This document shows positions 22,084 to 30,918 of a DNA stretch of 32,745 nucleotides, piece by piece. The translations under genes were made by a program, and so were the position numbers. The stretch is from Allomyces macrogynus ATCC 38327 (lineage: Eukaryota > Blastocladiomycota > Blastocladiomycetes > Blastocladiales > Blastocladiaceae): the NCBI GenBank assembly GCA_000151295.1, contig GG745370.1, positions 318,887 to 351,631 of the forward strand. The letters run 5' to 3'. Under the pieces are notes generated by a model. It did not search any database, had not been told where the DNA came from, and worked only from the letters and a program-made list of their open reading frames with translations. Positions within the stretch are counted from its first letter, which is position 1; every line of letters starts with the position of its first letter.

Positions 22084-22698
22084 ATGACGCAGGAGAAGAT
22101 GCAGCCAAGCTTTCGCTGCTCCAACAATTGCCCAGTGCGGCTGGACGCGACAGTCGCAGCACGCGCCGCCGCGACCACCACCGCCACCACCACCAAGTGC
22201 TCAGTCCAAGTTTTCAGCAAGAGCCGCGGCGAAGCGCGTGCGTGTTGTGGTGTGCGGGGTGCTCGCGGGTGTTTGGACCGGCTTCAGTGACTCATTACTG
22301 CGACGCGTCTCGCCGTAATCGACAGTGTCGGATGATACCGCGGCAACGGCCCTCGCCTCGCCCGGCGCGTCGGTGCCCGCCTCACCTTAGGTCCCATCCC
22401 CGCTCTCGTCGTCTCCTTCATCGCCGTCATCGATGCCACCGCCGTCCATGTCGCCGCTGCGGCCACCGACGCCCTCGCCGCGTCCGCCGTGCTCGCCCTC
22501 ACCAACGGCATTAGAAACATCAGCGGCGCCTGCACAAACTTCTCCACCCGTGCCGCCCGCAGTTCTGCCCGCGCCGGCGCCAACAGTGGTCGCACCCCCA
22601 AGTGTACCAGGTTCCTCGGTACAAGCGCAAGTGTCTTCACCTGCGACGGGAGAAACGGATCAGGAGCTGCGCGGTGTGCAATTTTTGCAAAAGGGTGA
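22084..22698 (+). CDS. Possible small spliced gene, unknown product
   Basis: Exons 22084-22237 and 22391-22698 join in frame to 153 aa. The 153-nt intron starts GTGCGT and ends CTCACCTTAG, matching the splice signals used elsewhere in the window. The first exon reads MTQEKMQPSFRCSNNCPVRL, followed by an Ala/Thr-rich run. The second opens with a hydrophobic stretch (IPALVVSFIAVIDATAVHVA) and Ala-rich helix, then a Ser/Arg/Gly tail. Codons in the first half of exon 2 mostly end in C, which supports this frame. A Pro/Ser-rich alternative in another frame of the same exon (22391 to 22891) cannot be excluded. No family recognised. Low confidence. Confidence 0.3.
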
Positions 22699-22978
22699 AC
22701 ATGGAAGTGCCCGCCAGCGGCAAACATGGGCAACGCACGCCGAGCCCAAGATGCCCTGCCGGTCGTGGCAACGGAGCGGCAGCACGGGACAAAAATCCAA
22801 AAGGTTTCGCACTGAGCAGCACGCCCGACACTTACACGACTGCAATGCATCCCTGAGAGATGAATGGACGGTAATATGTATATACGTATAGCACAAGTCA
22901 ATGGAATCACGGCCCACTTATCGCCGCGACACGAGCGCAAGCGATGAATGCGCAACCTCTCCCGCGAGCCTCACCACT

Positions 22979-24418
22979 CTACTCGTCCTTGTCCGAGAGC
23001 GCAACGACACCGGGCAGGTCCTTCCCCTCGAGCAGCTCGAGCGAGGCACCGCCACCGGTCGAGATGTGCGACAGCTTGTCGTCGGCGCCAAACTTGGCCG
23101 CGGCCGTGGCCGAGTCACCACCACCGACAATCGAGACGGTGCCCTCGGCCGTCGCAGAGACGAGCGCATCGACCATGGTCTTGGTGCAGTGCGCAAACGA
23201 CTCGAACTCGAACACACCGGCGGGACCGTTCCAGAGCACCGTCTTGGCCTCGGCGATCGTCGCGGCAAAGAGTTTGGCCGACTCGGGACCGCAGTCAAGA
23301 CCCATCCAGCCCTCGGGGATACCGTCCTCGTCGGTCACAACCTGCGTCTCGGCGTCAGCGGCAAACTTGTTGGCGGCCACGTAGTCGACGGGGAACACGA
23401 TCTTGACGCCGTTGGCCTCGGCCTTCTGCACGAGCTTCTCGACGAGCTCGGCGCCGGGCGCGTCGTAGAGCGAGTTGCCAATGGCCATCCCCTGCAGGAC
23501 CTTCTTGAACGTGAAGACCATGCCGCCGCCAATGATCATGACGTTGACCTTGTCAAGCAAGTTGTCAATCAGCTGGATCTTGTCCGAGACCTTGGCGCCG
23601 CCGAGAATCGCGAGGAACGGGCGGTCGGGCGACTCGAGGGCCTTGGCAAAGAAGTCGAGCTCCTTCTTCATCAGGAACCCAGCGGCACGGACGGGCAGGT
23701 CGACACCGACCATCGACGAGTGCGCGCGGTGCGCCGTGCCAAACGCGTCGTTGATGTAGACGTCGCCGAGCTTGGTCAGCGACGCGCGGAACTCGGCGAC
23801 GGCGGCCTTGTCGGCCTTGACCTTGGTGCCATCGGCCTGCTTGGCCGAACCCTCCTCCTCAATGTGGAAGCGCAGGTTCTCGAGCAGGATCACAGCACCC
23901 TCGTCGGCCTCGGCAACGGCAGTCTCGACGGCCTCGCCGACGCAGTCGTGCAGGAACGTGACGGGCTTCTCAAGCAGGCGCTCGAGCTCCTTGGCAACGG
24001 GCGCCAGCGAGTACTTGGCGACGACCTTGCCGTCGGGACGGCCGAGGTGCGACATGAGGATCACAGCTTTGGGGCCCTGCGCGAGGACATGCTGGATGGT
24101 CGGCAGCGCCGCGACGATGCGCTGGTTGTTGGAGATCTCGCCCGCGGCAAACGGAACGTTGAAGTCGACGCTATTCGAGGTGGAAGCGCGGGTGCGCGAG
24201 AGGCGTCAGTGATATTGTACTGGCACGAATCGGTCTGATCCGACGCGACAAATTGCTGCTGCTCGCGACGGGTCGACTGCACGCGCATCATCGCGTGCAA
24301 GAGTCGACTCGTCGCTGCCAGTTATGCAGAGGAAATCCAAAACTGACCGGATCAGGACGCGCTTGCCGGCAACGTCGACGGCGGTCACGTCGAGCTTGTT
24401 GGAGATCTTGATGGCCAT
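22979..24418 (-). CDS. PGK1: Phosphoglycerate kinase
   Basis: Two exons, 24418-24348 and 24170-22979, give 420 aa, the usual fungal length. The intron is 177 nt (GTCAG..TAG, phase 2) and falls in the codon before VDFNVP. The enzyme catalyses the reversible transfer of phosphate from 1,3-bisphosphoglycerate to ADP, the first ATP-yielding step of glycolysis, in the cytosol. Family motifs in order: VDFNVP (25-30), SHLGRP (64-69), [52 protein letters not shown], and the nucleotide-binding [13 protein letters not shown] and [11 protein letters not shown]. All are intact. No organelle targeting peptide: the start [11 protein letters not shown] is cytosolic type. A TATA box lies about 80 bases above the ATG. 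Its donor, GTCAG, differs from the GTACG or GTGCG used by most introns here. Confidence 0.98.
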
Positions 24419-24496
24419 CTTGGTGTCGGTGGGGGTTGCAGATCGATGGTGCAGCAGCGTCGAGAAGAGCGTGGGTCCTATGGGACGCGTCGTGCG

Positions 24497-24503
24497 TTTT
24501 ATA
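24497..24503 (-). promoter_or_regulatory. TATA box of phosphoglycerate kinase
   Basis: TATAAAA on the minus strand, 79-85 bases above the ATG at 24418, in the context CAGTATAAAACGC. Between them lies a C-rich leader ending ACACCAAG before the ATG, a form typical of highly expressed fungal genes. Confidence 0.7.
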
Positions 24504-25012
24504 CTGTGGCACGTCGCGACGGTGGGCTTGGAGGTTCGTTCTGGTCCAAGTCGGCACAACACGCGAGACTCGCGCGAGGACGGTTGAGAACCAAAGTGCA
24601 CGGGGCGCGCTGGTGCCAGTGATGCACTTGGCCGCATCGAGCATGGTTATCGCCTGCATTTCCAACTGGGTTTATTTGGCGTTCCTGCGCGCCTCTCGGG
24701 GCCACCGAAATGAATGTCCACCGCACCGTGCCAAACCTGTCGGCTCTGGCCGGGTCGCGCCGAGACTGTCGCAGTCCGCGACAACCAAACTGTCCAAAGA
24801 ACTTGCTCGCCAGCTTCGGCACAACTGCTCGCATTTCATTCAATACCAGAGCGTTCACGCCTTGGTCCGGCTTGCAATCCACGACGGCGCGACAGATCAT
24901 GAATCCAACCTCACGGCACCGAGACCTTACCGCTCGGTCACCAGCAGCTCCCTTGCACGTCGAGATCCGTCTGCTCGCTGATCACCAGCATGTAAAATGA
25001 CTGCTTCCGAGA
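24504..25012. other. Intergenic, PGK upstream region
   Basis: No gene seen. Upstream regulatory DNA of the phosphoglycerate kinase gene is expected here. Overlapping open frames on both strands have no domains. Confidence 0.5.
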
Positions 25013-25612
25013 CTACTGCGGCGCGACGGACGGCGCCGTACGAGCAGCAACTGCGACAACCATGTCGACACGCGGCGGGGCAGTGTTGCGCGTCAAGTTG
25101 CGCAACCTTGTTTCCACTTGAGTCCGGATTGTCTTGTGGGTCGGCAGTGACGCGTCGGCGCGCTCAGTTTGGACCAGATCAACGACAACTGCGCTCGTCA
25201 CGGCGCGATTGCTGTGATCGCGGGCCATACAGGCTGTGGAGGGCGGGGTCGCGGTGCCCGAGTTGGAACGCCTACGTTTGGTCGACAGCTTGACGGAACT
25301 ACGTTTGGCCGGCAGCTCGACGGAAATGTCGATGATGGGGAACCGAGTCCGGTTCGCTGCCGTCAGTGTCGTTGCCGGCGGCGAGATGGGCGATTCCGGC
25401 CGCGACAAGCTCGTCGGAACATCGACCTCGACGACGTGGTGATTCGAGGCACGCTCGGACGGGCGCGAACTGCGCATGCGCATCTACATCACGCACGCAC
25501 TTTGCGGGTTGAACAGCCATGCGAGCGTAGTCACAATCTCGTGCTGGTGCTCGCCGGGAAGACGATTGCCAAGCGGACATGGGCGGGTCGTGGGATCGGT
25601 GAGCGGGCTCAT
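25013..25612 (-). CDS. Possible small gene, unknown product, in-frame TAG
   Basis: A TATATAA box at 25683-25689 precedes an ATG at 25612 (MSPLTDPTTRPCPLGNRLPG). The frame runs to LFNPQSACVM, then meets TAG at 25486-25484. The same frame continues to 25013 with a Ser/Pro/Arg-rich chain (RPSERASNHHVVEVDVPTS, RFPIIDISVELPAKRSSVKL). The stop lies in a 27-base segment that begins GTGCGTGATG and ends GCGCAG, so removing it would restore one frame of about 190 residues. That would be an exceptionally short intron; the shortest other one here is 44 nt. A nonsense mutation or two separate frames are alternatives. No domain recognised; SVKLSTKRRRSNSG could be a nuclear-import signal. Confidence 0.35.
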
Positions 25613-25682
25613 GATCGGCGCTGGAGACCGGCTGAAGCAGGGCGGGCCGATGTTGGGCAGCGAGACCACGGGGATGTGTGGG

Positions 25683-25689
25683 TTATATA
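25683..25689 (-). promoter_or_regulatory. TATA box of possible gene at 25013-25612
   Basis: Perfect TATATAA on the minus strand, 71-77 bases above the ATG at 25612. The spacing is like that of the phosphoglycerate kinase TATA box. It is the main reason to consider the downstream frame a gene. Confidence 0.5.
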
Positions 25690-25999
25690 GGCGCGGCTGT
25701 CATCCTGAGGTTGAGAACTGAGCGAGGTACGTTGGCTGCGGGGACGTACGCGGGGACATGAATTGCTCTGTTTTGGTGGCCGTCGGTCTCACCGTCCGCT
25801 GTCATGTCGCACTTCGCATGTCTCAGATTGCGCGAGCCAGCCGGAGGCGCGTACCGGTAGGGCAAACGCGTTGGCCAGTATCCGACCACGAAACCAGAGG
25901 CATTGCATGATCCGGTGTGGTCGGCGCCGGTTGCGGTGAGACCAATGCTTCGAGCTTCGCGAGTGCAATCATTGTCCGTGCGCTCGACCCGCTGCGCGC
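25690..25999. other. Gap before the HAM1-like fragment
   Basis: No gene seen. If the HAM1-like gene were complete, its 5' exons should lie here, but no matching coding sequence or acceptor was found. The inverted-repeat similarity also fades near 25990, so this may be unrelated DNA joined to a truncated gene. Confidence 0.45.
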
Positions 26000-27370
26000 G
26001 ACTGGGCGAGTGACCCGGGGGATGAGACCAAGGCGCAGGCCGTCTACGACCACGTGCGCCACTTGCTCGCGCTCGTCAAGCCCGAGGCGGCCGTGCAGGT
26101 GTCGCAGTATGCCGAGGGGACGGTCTTGCCGGCGCTCACGCAGGCCAAGGAGACGGTCAAGGACGTGGCCGAACAGGTCAAGGAAAAGGCGGCTGTGCAG
26201 CTGCCCGAGGAGGTGGCACCGTACGTGCGCGACGCGGCCGAGGGGGCCGTCGAGACGGCCGAGGCGGCCGAGGGCGAGTGGCACACGGTCACGCACAAGA
26301 AGGGCAAGAAGGGCAAGAAGCAGGCGCAGGCGCAGGCGCAGGAGCAGGAGCCGGAGACGCAGGAGCAGGAGCCGGAGACGCAGGAGACGACCGGCGAGGG
26401 CAAGGCCAAGGGGCAGCAGCTGCCAGGTATCGGCGCGTGGACCGAGCAGGACGAGCAGGACGCGCGCGAGCTGCGCACGGCCTTTGAGCAAGTGGCCAAG
26501 GAGGCGCGCACGTTCCTCGACTCGCTGCGGTCGGACGCGACGGTGCGCAACGTTGAGGCGAGCTTGACGGCGCTCATGCACGACTTGTTCCTCGACGACA
26601 AGGGCGCGCCGCAGCTGAAAGTCGACTTGCTCGCCGACCTGCAAAAGGTGCTGCCCTTGGTCGTGCGCCGCCTGGCCACGGTGCCGGTCGCGCGCATCGA
26701 CTATGGCGACCAGGACCTCGACTTGATCTTGGACAATGTCGAGCTCGACTGCGTGCTGGCGCCGGCCAACGTCAACCTGGTGACTGAGACGCACTGGGCG
26801 CCCGACCTCGGCCAGGTCGTCTCAACGGCCAAGCTGCAGATGCGCGGGATGCGCGTTGACGCGCGCAACGTCGTCTTTTACTACAACCGCAAGCGGTTCC
26901 CCAAGGTGGCCGATGTCGGGATCGCCGATGTCGTGATTGGCGGCGACCGCGCGACGACCATGTCGCACGCGGCCGAGGCCGGCACCGACGAGGCCGCGAA
27001 AGCGCACGCGCGCGCGCAGCTTGCCGCGGGGACCGTGGGAATGGACATTGACTTGACGCTGCAGCCGGCGCGCGACCCGCAGCGGCTCGTGCACGTGGCC
27101 GAGTGCACGGCGACGATCCACGACCTGACGCTCGACGTGAAGCGCTCGCGGCACCCGTGGATGTACACGCTGCTGAGCCCCGTGCTCGACCGGTACCTGC
27201 GCGCGCGGCTCGAGCAGGCGACGGCCGATATGGTGGCCGGCGCCGTGGAGCGGCTCGACCGCGTCGTCGAGCAGGCCATGGCGCAGGGGAAGGCCATGCA
27301 GGAGCAGATGCATCCGGGCGCGACGATTGCCGCGGCGCTGTCGTCGGTTGGCGGGTCTCGCGAGGAATAG
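26000..27370 (+). CDS. HAM1-like (DUF4449) lipid-binding-fold protein, 3' part
   Basis: Open coding frame from GAC at 26000 to TAG at 27368-27370, about 456 codons. No start or upstream exon found, so it is 5' incomplete. It begins with amphipathic Ala/Lys/Glu helices (QAKETVKDVAEQVKEKAAVQ), then a Lys- and Gln/Glu-rich linker (26296-26400) with two copies of EQEPETQ. The conserved part follows from about 26490: LKVDLLADLQKVLPLVVRRL, VARIDYGDQDLDLILDNVEL, then ARNVVFYYNRKRFPKVADVG and IADVVIGG, and RYLRARLEQATADMVAGAVE near the end. These match the fungal HAM1-like C-terminal domain, related to BPI-type lipid-binding folds. Such proteins are thought to act at membranes; the exact role is unknown. 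The part from 26201 has an identical copy at 30919-32088. Confidence 0.75.
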   Translation, partial: DWASDPGDETKAQAVYDHVRHLLALVKPEAAVQVSQYAEGTVLPALTQAKETVKDVAEQVKEKAAVQLPEEVAPYVRDAAEGAVETAEAAEGEWHTVTHKKGKKGKKQAQAQAQEQEPETQEQEPETQETTGEGKAKGQQLPGIGAWTEQDEQDARELRTAFEQVAKEARTFLDSLRSDATVRNVEASLTALMHDLFLDDKGAPQLKVDLLADLQKVLPLVVRRLATVPVARIDYGDQDLDLILDNVELDCVLAPANVNLVTETHWAPDLGQVVSTAKLQMRGMRVDARNVVFYYNRKRFPKVADVGIADVVIGGDRATTMSHAAEAGTDEAAKAHARAQLAAGTVGMDIDLTLQPARDPQRLVHVAECTATIHDLTLDVKRSRHPWMYTLLSPVLDRYLRARLEQATADMVAGAVERLDRVVEQAMAQGKAMQEQMHPGATIAAALSSVGGSREE

Positions 27371-27450
27371 CGGACACGGACACGGATACGGACACGGACA
27401 CGGACACGGACACGGACACGGACACGGACACGGACACGGACACGGACACG
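27371..27450 (+). repeat. CGGACA hexamer tandem repeat
   Basis: About 13 tandem copies of CGGACA, one of them CGGATA, starting directly after the HAM1-like stop codon. The mirror copy is at 30839-30918 with the same length and the same variant unit. Not a telomere repeat (TTAGGG in most fungi). Confidence 0.9.
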
Positions 27451-28461
27451 CATCGCTCCTTTTCTGGCCCCGTCGCTCTGTCTGTGTGCGTTTAGGATCC
27501 GTGCCGGTCGTGCTGTCGTCTGATGCGCGGGTCCGCGGCCGCGGGCGGCTGCTGTTGTCATTTTGTTGATTCAGCGGGTCGCCGTTGTTTGTTCTTGTTG
27601 TTGGAAGCCGTGGTGGGTTGGCAGCGCGAAACGTGGCTTTGCGCTGAAGAGATGTGGGAGAGCGAGGCTGAGCCGATGCGTCGAGTTGAGTCCATTCATT
27701 CATTTTGTAGGAGTACATTTCCGCTTCATCTTGTTCTTGCGCTGCCGACCTCCAAATTGGGTTTCGCGACCTCGCTCAGCCGTTTCCGATTCTGTCGTCT
27801 ACTGTGATCACCGGTTGCTGAAACCGCACTCGTCCGCAAGAAAGGCCTGCATGGATCACATCCAACAGCAAGGCGCAGGACAAGTCGAGCAAGACCGGTC
27901 ATTTGCGTGTCTACCGGTGCCAGGGGAACGAATGCTGACGGCGCGGCCGCTGGGCTGGTGATGCTCAACCCAAATCATGTTGAGAACAACAACAAGTATG
28001 AACAAAGGTCAATACTGATGCTCACGAAATGGGTTGGAAAAACGGCAGAGTGACAGACGCGCGCCCATCCGTCCCATCAAACCAAACGCGACACTTTCAT
28101 GTCCATCACGCTCAACTGACCGTTCGCTCATGGGAAGCTGCCACAGAAATGGTGAAGACTCGGGTCAGAGCGGAGACCAACGTTGAGTGTCAAGATGAAC
28201 TGAGCGCCAACGAATTGAGAGTTGAAGAGCTCTGAATTGATAGCATGCACTCTGTCGAGCATCATCAACCAGACACGGATGTCGTCACAAGATGTCCCCC
28301 ACATCCCAACTCCGGGAAACCAAAGAGTGCGCACGACAAGAGTATCAGCGGGAATGAGTAGAGACACTCGCGAAGAATTTGGAAAAAGTGACGCTTCATT
28401 TTCGATCATGACGCGCATAAAAACACCAGCAAGCAGGCGGCGTACAGCGATGACAGGACAT
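27451..28461. other. Non-coding part of left arm
   Basis: No gene supported, although long open frames exist on both strands. The segment 27960-28460 is less GC-rich than its flanks. The same DNA occurs inverted at 29828-30838. Confidence 0.5.
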
Positions 28462-28553
<92 letters not shown>

Positions 28554-28554
28554 C
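28462..28554 (+). repeat. AAC microsatellite, 31 units
   Basis: Perfect AAC tract of 93 bases. Its mirror on the other arm has 27 units, the only difference seen between the arms. Confidence 0.97.
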
Positions 28555-28846
28555 TGGTGGCGGTCATGATGCAGGATGGTGATCGCGATGAGGCAAGTGT
28601 GGAGTGTTTTTGGGGAAGCAAAGGAGAGTGGAAGGTATGGGGGATGGGGGTGAGGGGAACAACTGAAACATCAAATGAACAGCCGCGGATGCAGCAGTGC
28701 GTGCGTTTCGCGACAAAAGAGAGAGCGAAAGCAGACTCAGGTGCGGCGAGGTCGGGTAGGACATGTGATGCCAGCCGCGCGAATGTAATAGCTACGCGCT
28801 GGCGGCACGCTCGCGCACCAGTCCGCGACTGCAAGCGAGCGCGCGC

Positions 28847-29725
28847 TTAGCAGAACGTGACCGGGTGGACGTAGGCGGCCGAGTGCGCGTCAAAGTGCTG
28901 CGACTGCGCCTGCGTCTGGTACACGGACAGATCGCCGCCAAAGTAGCCGCTCGACACGTCAAACGACTGCGACTGTCCCTGCCAGCCGTACTGCTGCGCG
29001 AGCAGGTCCGTGACGCCGCAGTCCGCGCCCGAAAAGGCGACCGGGTGGTGGGCGCTGATCTGCGTAAGGTAGAGATCGCCCGTCGGGTCGTACGACGACG
29101 TCGACGTCGTGGCGCCGCCGTGGTGAAGCGACTGCTGGATGAACGACACGTCCGTGGGCTGGTAGTAGTGGCCGTGCGACCCGTGCGCCGTCGCCGACCC
29201 GTGCGAGAAGTGGTGCGCGCCGCCAAACCACGTGCCATCGTGGCAGTGCGACGGCACCAACGACGACGAGTGGTGGACAATGTAGCTGCCGTCGTGGATG
29301 GCCGACGAGTGGCAGTCGACCACGACAATCGGGTCGTGGCACTCGACGTGCTGCAGGATCGGGTGGTACTCGACGTGCACAACGGGCTGGCAGTCGACCT
29401 GCACGATCGGCTGGCAGTCGACCTGCACCTGCGGGTGGACCGACACAGGCACGACCGGGTGGACATCCACAGGGATGATCGGGTTGCACTCGACGGGCGC
29501 GGGCGCGCACGGCGCATGGCAGTCGGTCGGCGGGGGAACCGGGACGTGGCAGTCCGGCGTGGGCGCGGCCGGCGGCGGGCACTCGACGTGCGCGGGGGGA
29601 GTGTGGCAGTCGGTCGGCGGCGGGACCGGGTCGCATTCGGGAACGGGCGCCGGCGGCGGGCACGGCGGCGGAACCGGGTGGCATTCAGCAAAAACACTCC
29701 ACACTTGCCTCATCGCGATCACCAT
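28847..29725 (-). CDS. Cys/His/Pro-rich repeat protein of the palindrome spacer
   Basis: Single open frame of 292 aa; stop at 28847-28849. The start ATG at 29725 (or a second at 29713) lies inside the right repeat arm, and the rest is in unique spacer DNA. Residues 14-80 are Pro-rich with regularly spaced DCH, ECP and ECD units. Residues 80-130 form tandem eight-residue repeats of the type QVDCQPIV, with variants PVDVHPVV, PVSVHPQV and HVEYHPIL; the DNA repeats with 24-base period. The second half is His/Gly/Ser-rich, then Gln/Ser-rich (WQGQSQSFDVSSGYFGGDLS), ending VHPVTFC. About 16 cysteines and many histidines suggest metal binding or disulfide cross-linking, by inference. No signal peptide or known domain seen. 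The third-position pattern and repeat conservation support real coding. It could be a structural or wall-associated protein. Confidence 0.6.
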   Translation of the reverse strand: MVIAMRQVWSVFAECHPVPPPCPPPAPVPECDPVPPPTDCHTPPAHVECPPPAAPTPDCHVPVPPPTDCHAPCAPAPVECNPIIPVDVHPVVPVSVHPQVQVDCQPIVQVDCQPVVHVEYHPILQHVECHDPIVVVDCHSSAIHDGSYIVHHSSSLVPSHCHDGTWFGGAHHFSHGSATAHGSHGHYYQPTDVSFIQQSLHHGGATTSTSSYDPTGDLYLTQISAHHPVAFSGADCGVTDLLAQQYGWQGQSQSFDVSSGYFGGDLSVYQTQAQSQHFDAHSAAYVHPVTFC

Positions 29726-29746
29726 CCTGCATCATGACCGCCACCA

Positions 29747-29747
29747 G

Positions 29748-29827
<80 letters not shown>
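29747..29827 (-). repeat. AAC/GTT microsatellite, 27 units
   Basis: Perfect GTT tract of 81 bases on the plus strand, the mirror of the 31-unit AAC tract at 28462-28554. Confidence 0.97.
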
Positions 29828-30838
29828 ATGTCCTGTCATCGCTGTACGCCGCCTGCTTGCTGGTGTTTTTATGCGCGTCATGATCGAAAATGAAGCGTCA
29901 CTTTTTCCAAATTCTTCGCGAGTGTCTCTACTCATTCCCGCTGATACTCTTGTCGTGCGCACTCTTTGGTTTCCCGGAGTTGGGATGTGGGGGACATCTT
30001 GTGACGACATCCGTGTCTGGTTGATGATGCTCGACAGAGTGCATGCTATCAATTCAGAGCTCTTCAACTCTCAATTCGTTGGCGCTCAGTTCATCTTGAC
30101 ACTCAACGTTGGTCTCCGCTCTGACCCGAGTCTTCACCATTTCTGTGGCAGCTTCCCATGAGCGAACGGTCAGTTGAGCGTGATGGACATGAAAGTGTCG
30201 CGTTTGGTTTGATGGGACGGATGGGCGCGCGTCTGTCACTCTGCCGTTTTTCCAACCCATTTCGTGAGCATCAGTATTGACCTTTGTTCATACTTGTTGT
30301 TGTTCTCAACATGATTTGGGTTGAGCATCACCAGCCCAGCGGCCGCGCCGTCAGCATTCGTTCCCCTGGCACCGGTAGACACGCAAATGACCGGTCTTGC
30401 TCGACTTGTCCTGCGCCTTGCTGTTGGATGTGATCCATGCAGGCCTTTCTTGCGGACGAGTGCGGTTTCAGCAACCGGTGATCACAGTAGACGACAGAAT
30501 CGGAAACGGCTGAGCGAGGTCGCGAAACCCAATTTGGAGGTCGGCAGCGCAAGAACAAGATGAAGCGGAAATGTACTCCTACAAAATGAATGAATGGACT
30601 CAACTCGACGCATCGGCTCAGCCTCGCTCTCCCACATCTCTTCAGCGCAAAGCCACGTTTCGCGCTGCCAACCCACCACGGCTTCCAACAACAAGAACAA
30701 ACAACGGCGACCCGCTGAATCAACAAAATGACAACAGCAGCCGCCCGCGGCCGCGGACCCGCGCATCAGACGACAGCACGACCGGCACGGATCCTAAACG
30801 CACACAGACAGAGCGACGGGGCCAGAAAAGGAGCGATG
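29828..30838. other. Non-coding part of right arm
   Basis: Mirror of 27451-28461. No gene supported on either strand. Confidence 0.5.
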
Positions 30839-30918
30839 CGTGTCCGTGTCCGTGTCCGTGTCCGTGTCCGTGTCCGTGTCCGTGTCCGTGTCCGTGTCCG
30901 TATCCGTGTCCGTGTCCG
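30839..30918 (-). repeat. Hexamer tandem repeat, mirror copy
   Basis: TGTCCG units on the plus strand, the mirror of 27371-27450, including the single variant unit. It directly follows the stop codon of the minus-strand HAM1-like copy. Confidence 0.9.

Larger units (their letters stand above)
26201..28612 (+). repeat. Left arm of large inverted repeat
   Basis: This arm is repeated in reverse complement at 29689-32088. Outside the AAC tract, positions in the two arms sum to 58289 (58301 on the spacer side of the tract). Reading frames in all phases translate identically in both arms, so the nucleotides match essentially base for base. The only difference seen is the AAC tract, 31 units here against 27 in the right arm. 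The inner edge is GTGTTTTTG ending at 28612. Beyond the outer edge similarity continues to about 25990 but only to error-rich sequence on the right side. Confidence 0.9.

Noticed and set aside
22901..24238. 445-codon plus-strand open frame
   Set aside because: Exact antisense of phosphoglycerate kinase.
27371..27450. Telomeric repeat
   Set aside because: The unit is CGGACA, internal, mirrored on both arms and placed right after a stop codon; not a known telomere unit.
28462..28554. Poly-Asn or poly-Leu coding tract
   Set aside because: The AAC tract reads open in several frames on both strands without flanking coding signals; a simple microsatellite.
29350..29480. CRISPR array, because of 24-base repeats
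   Set aside because: Repeats are contiguous without spacers, encode an eight-residue protein repeat, and the DNA is eukaryotic.
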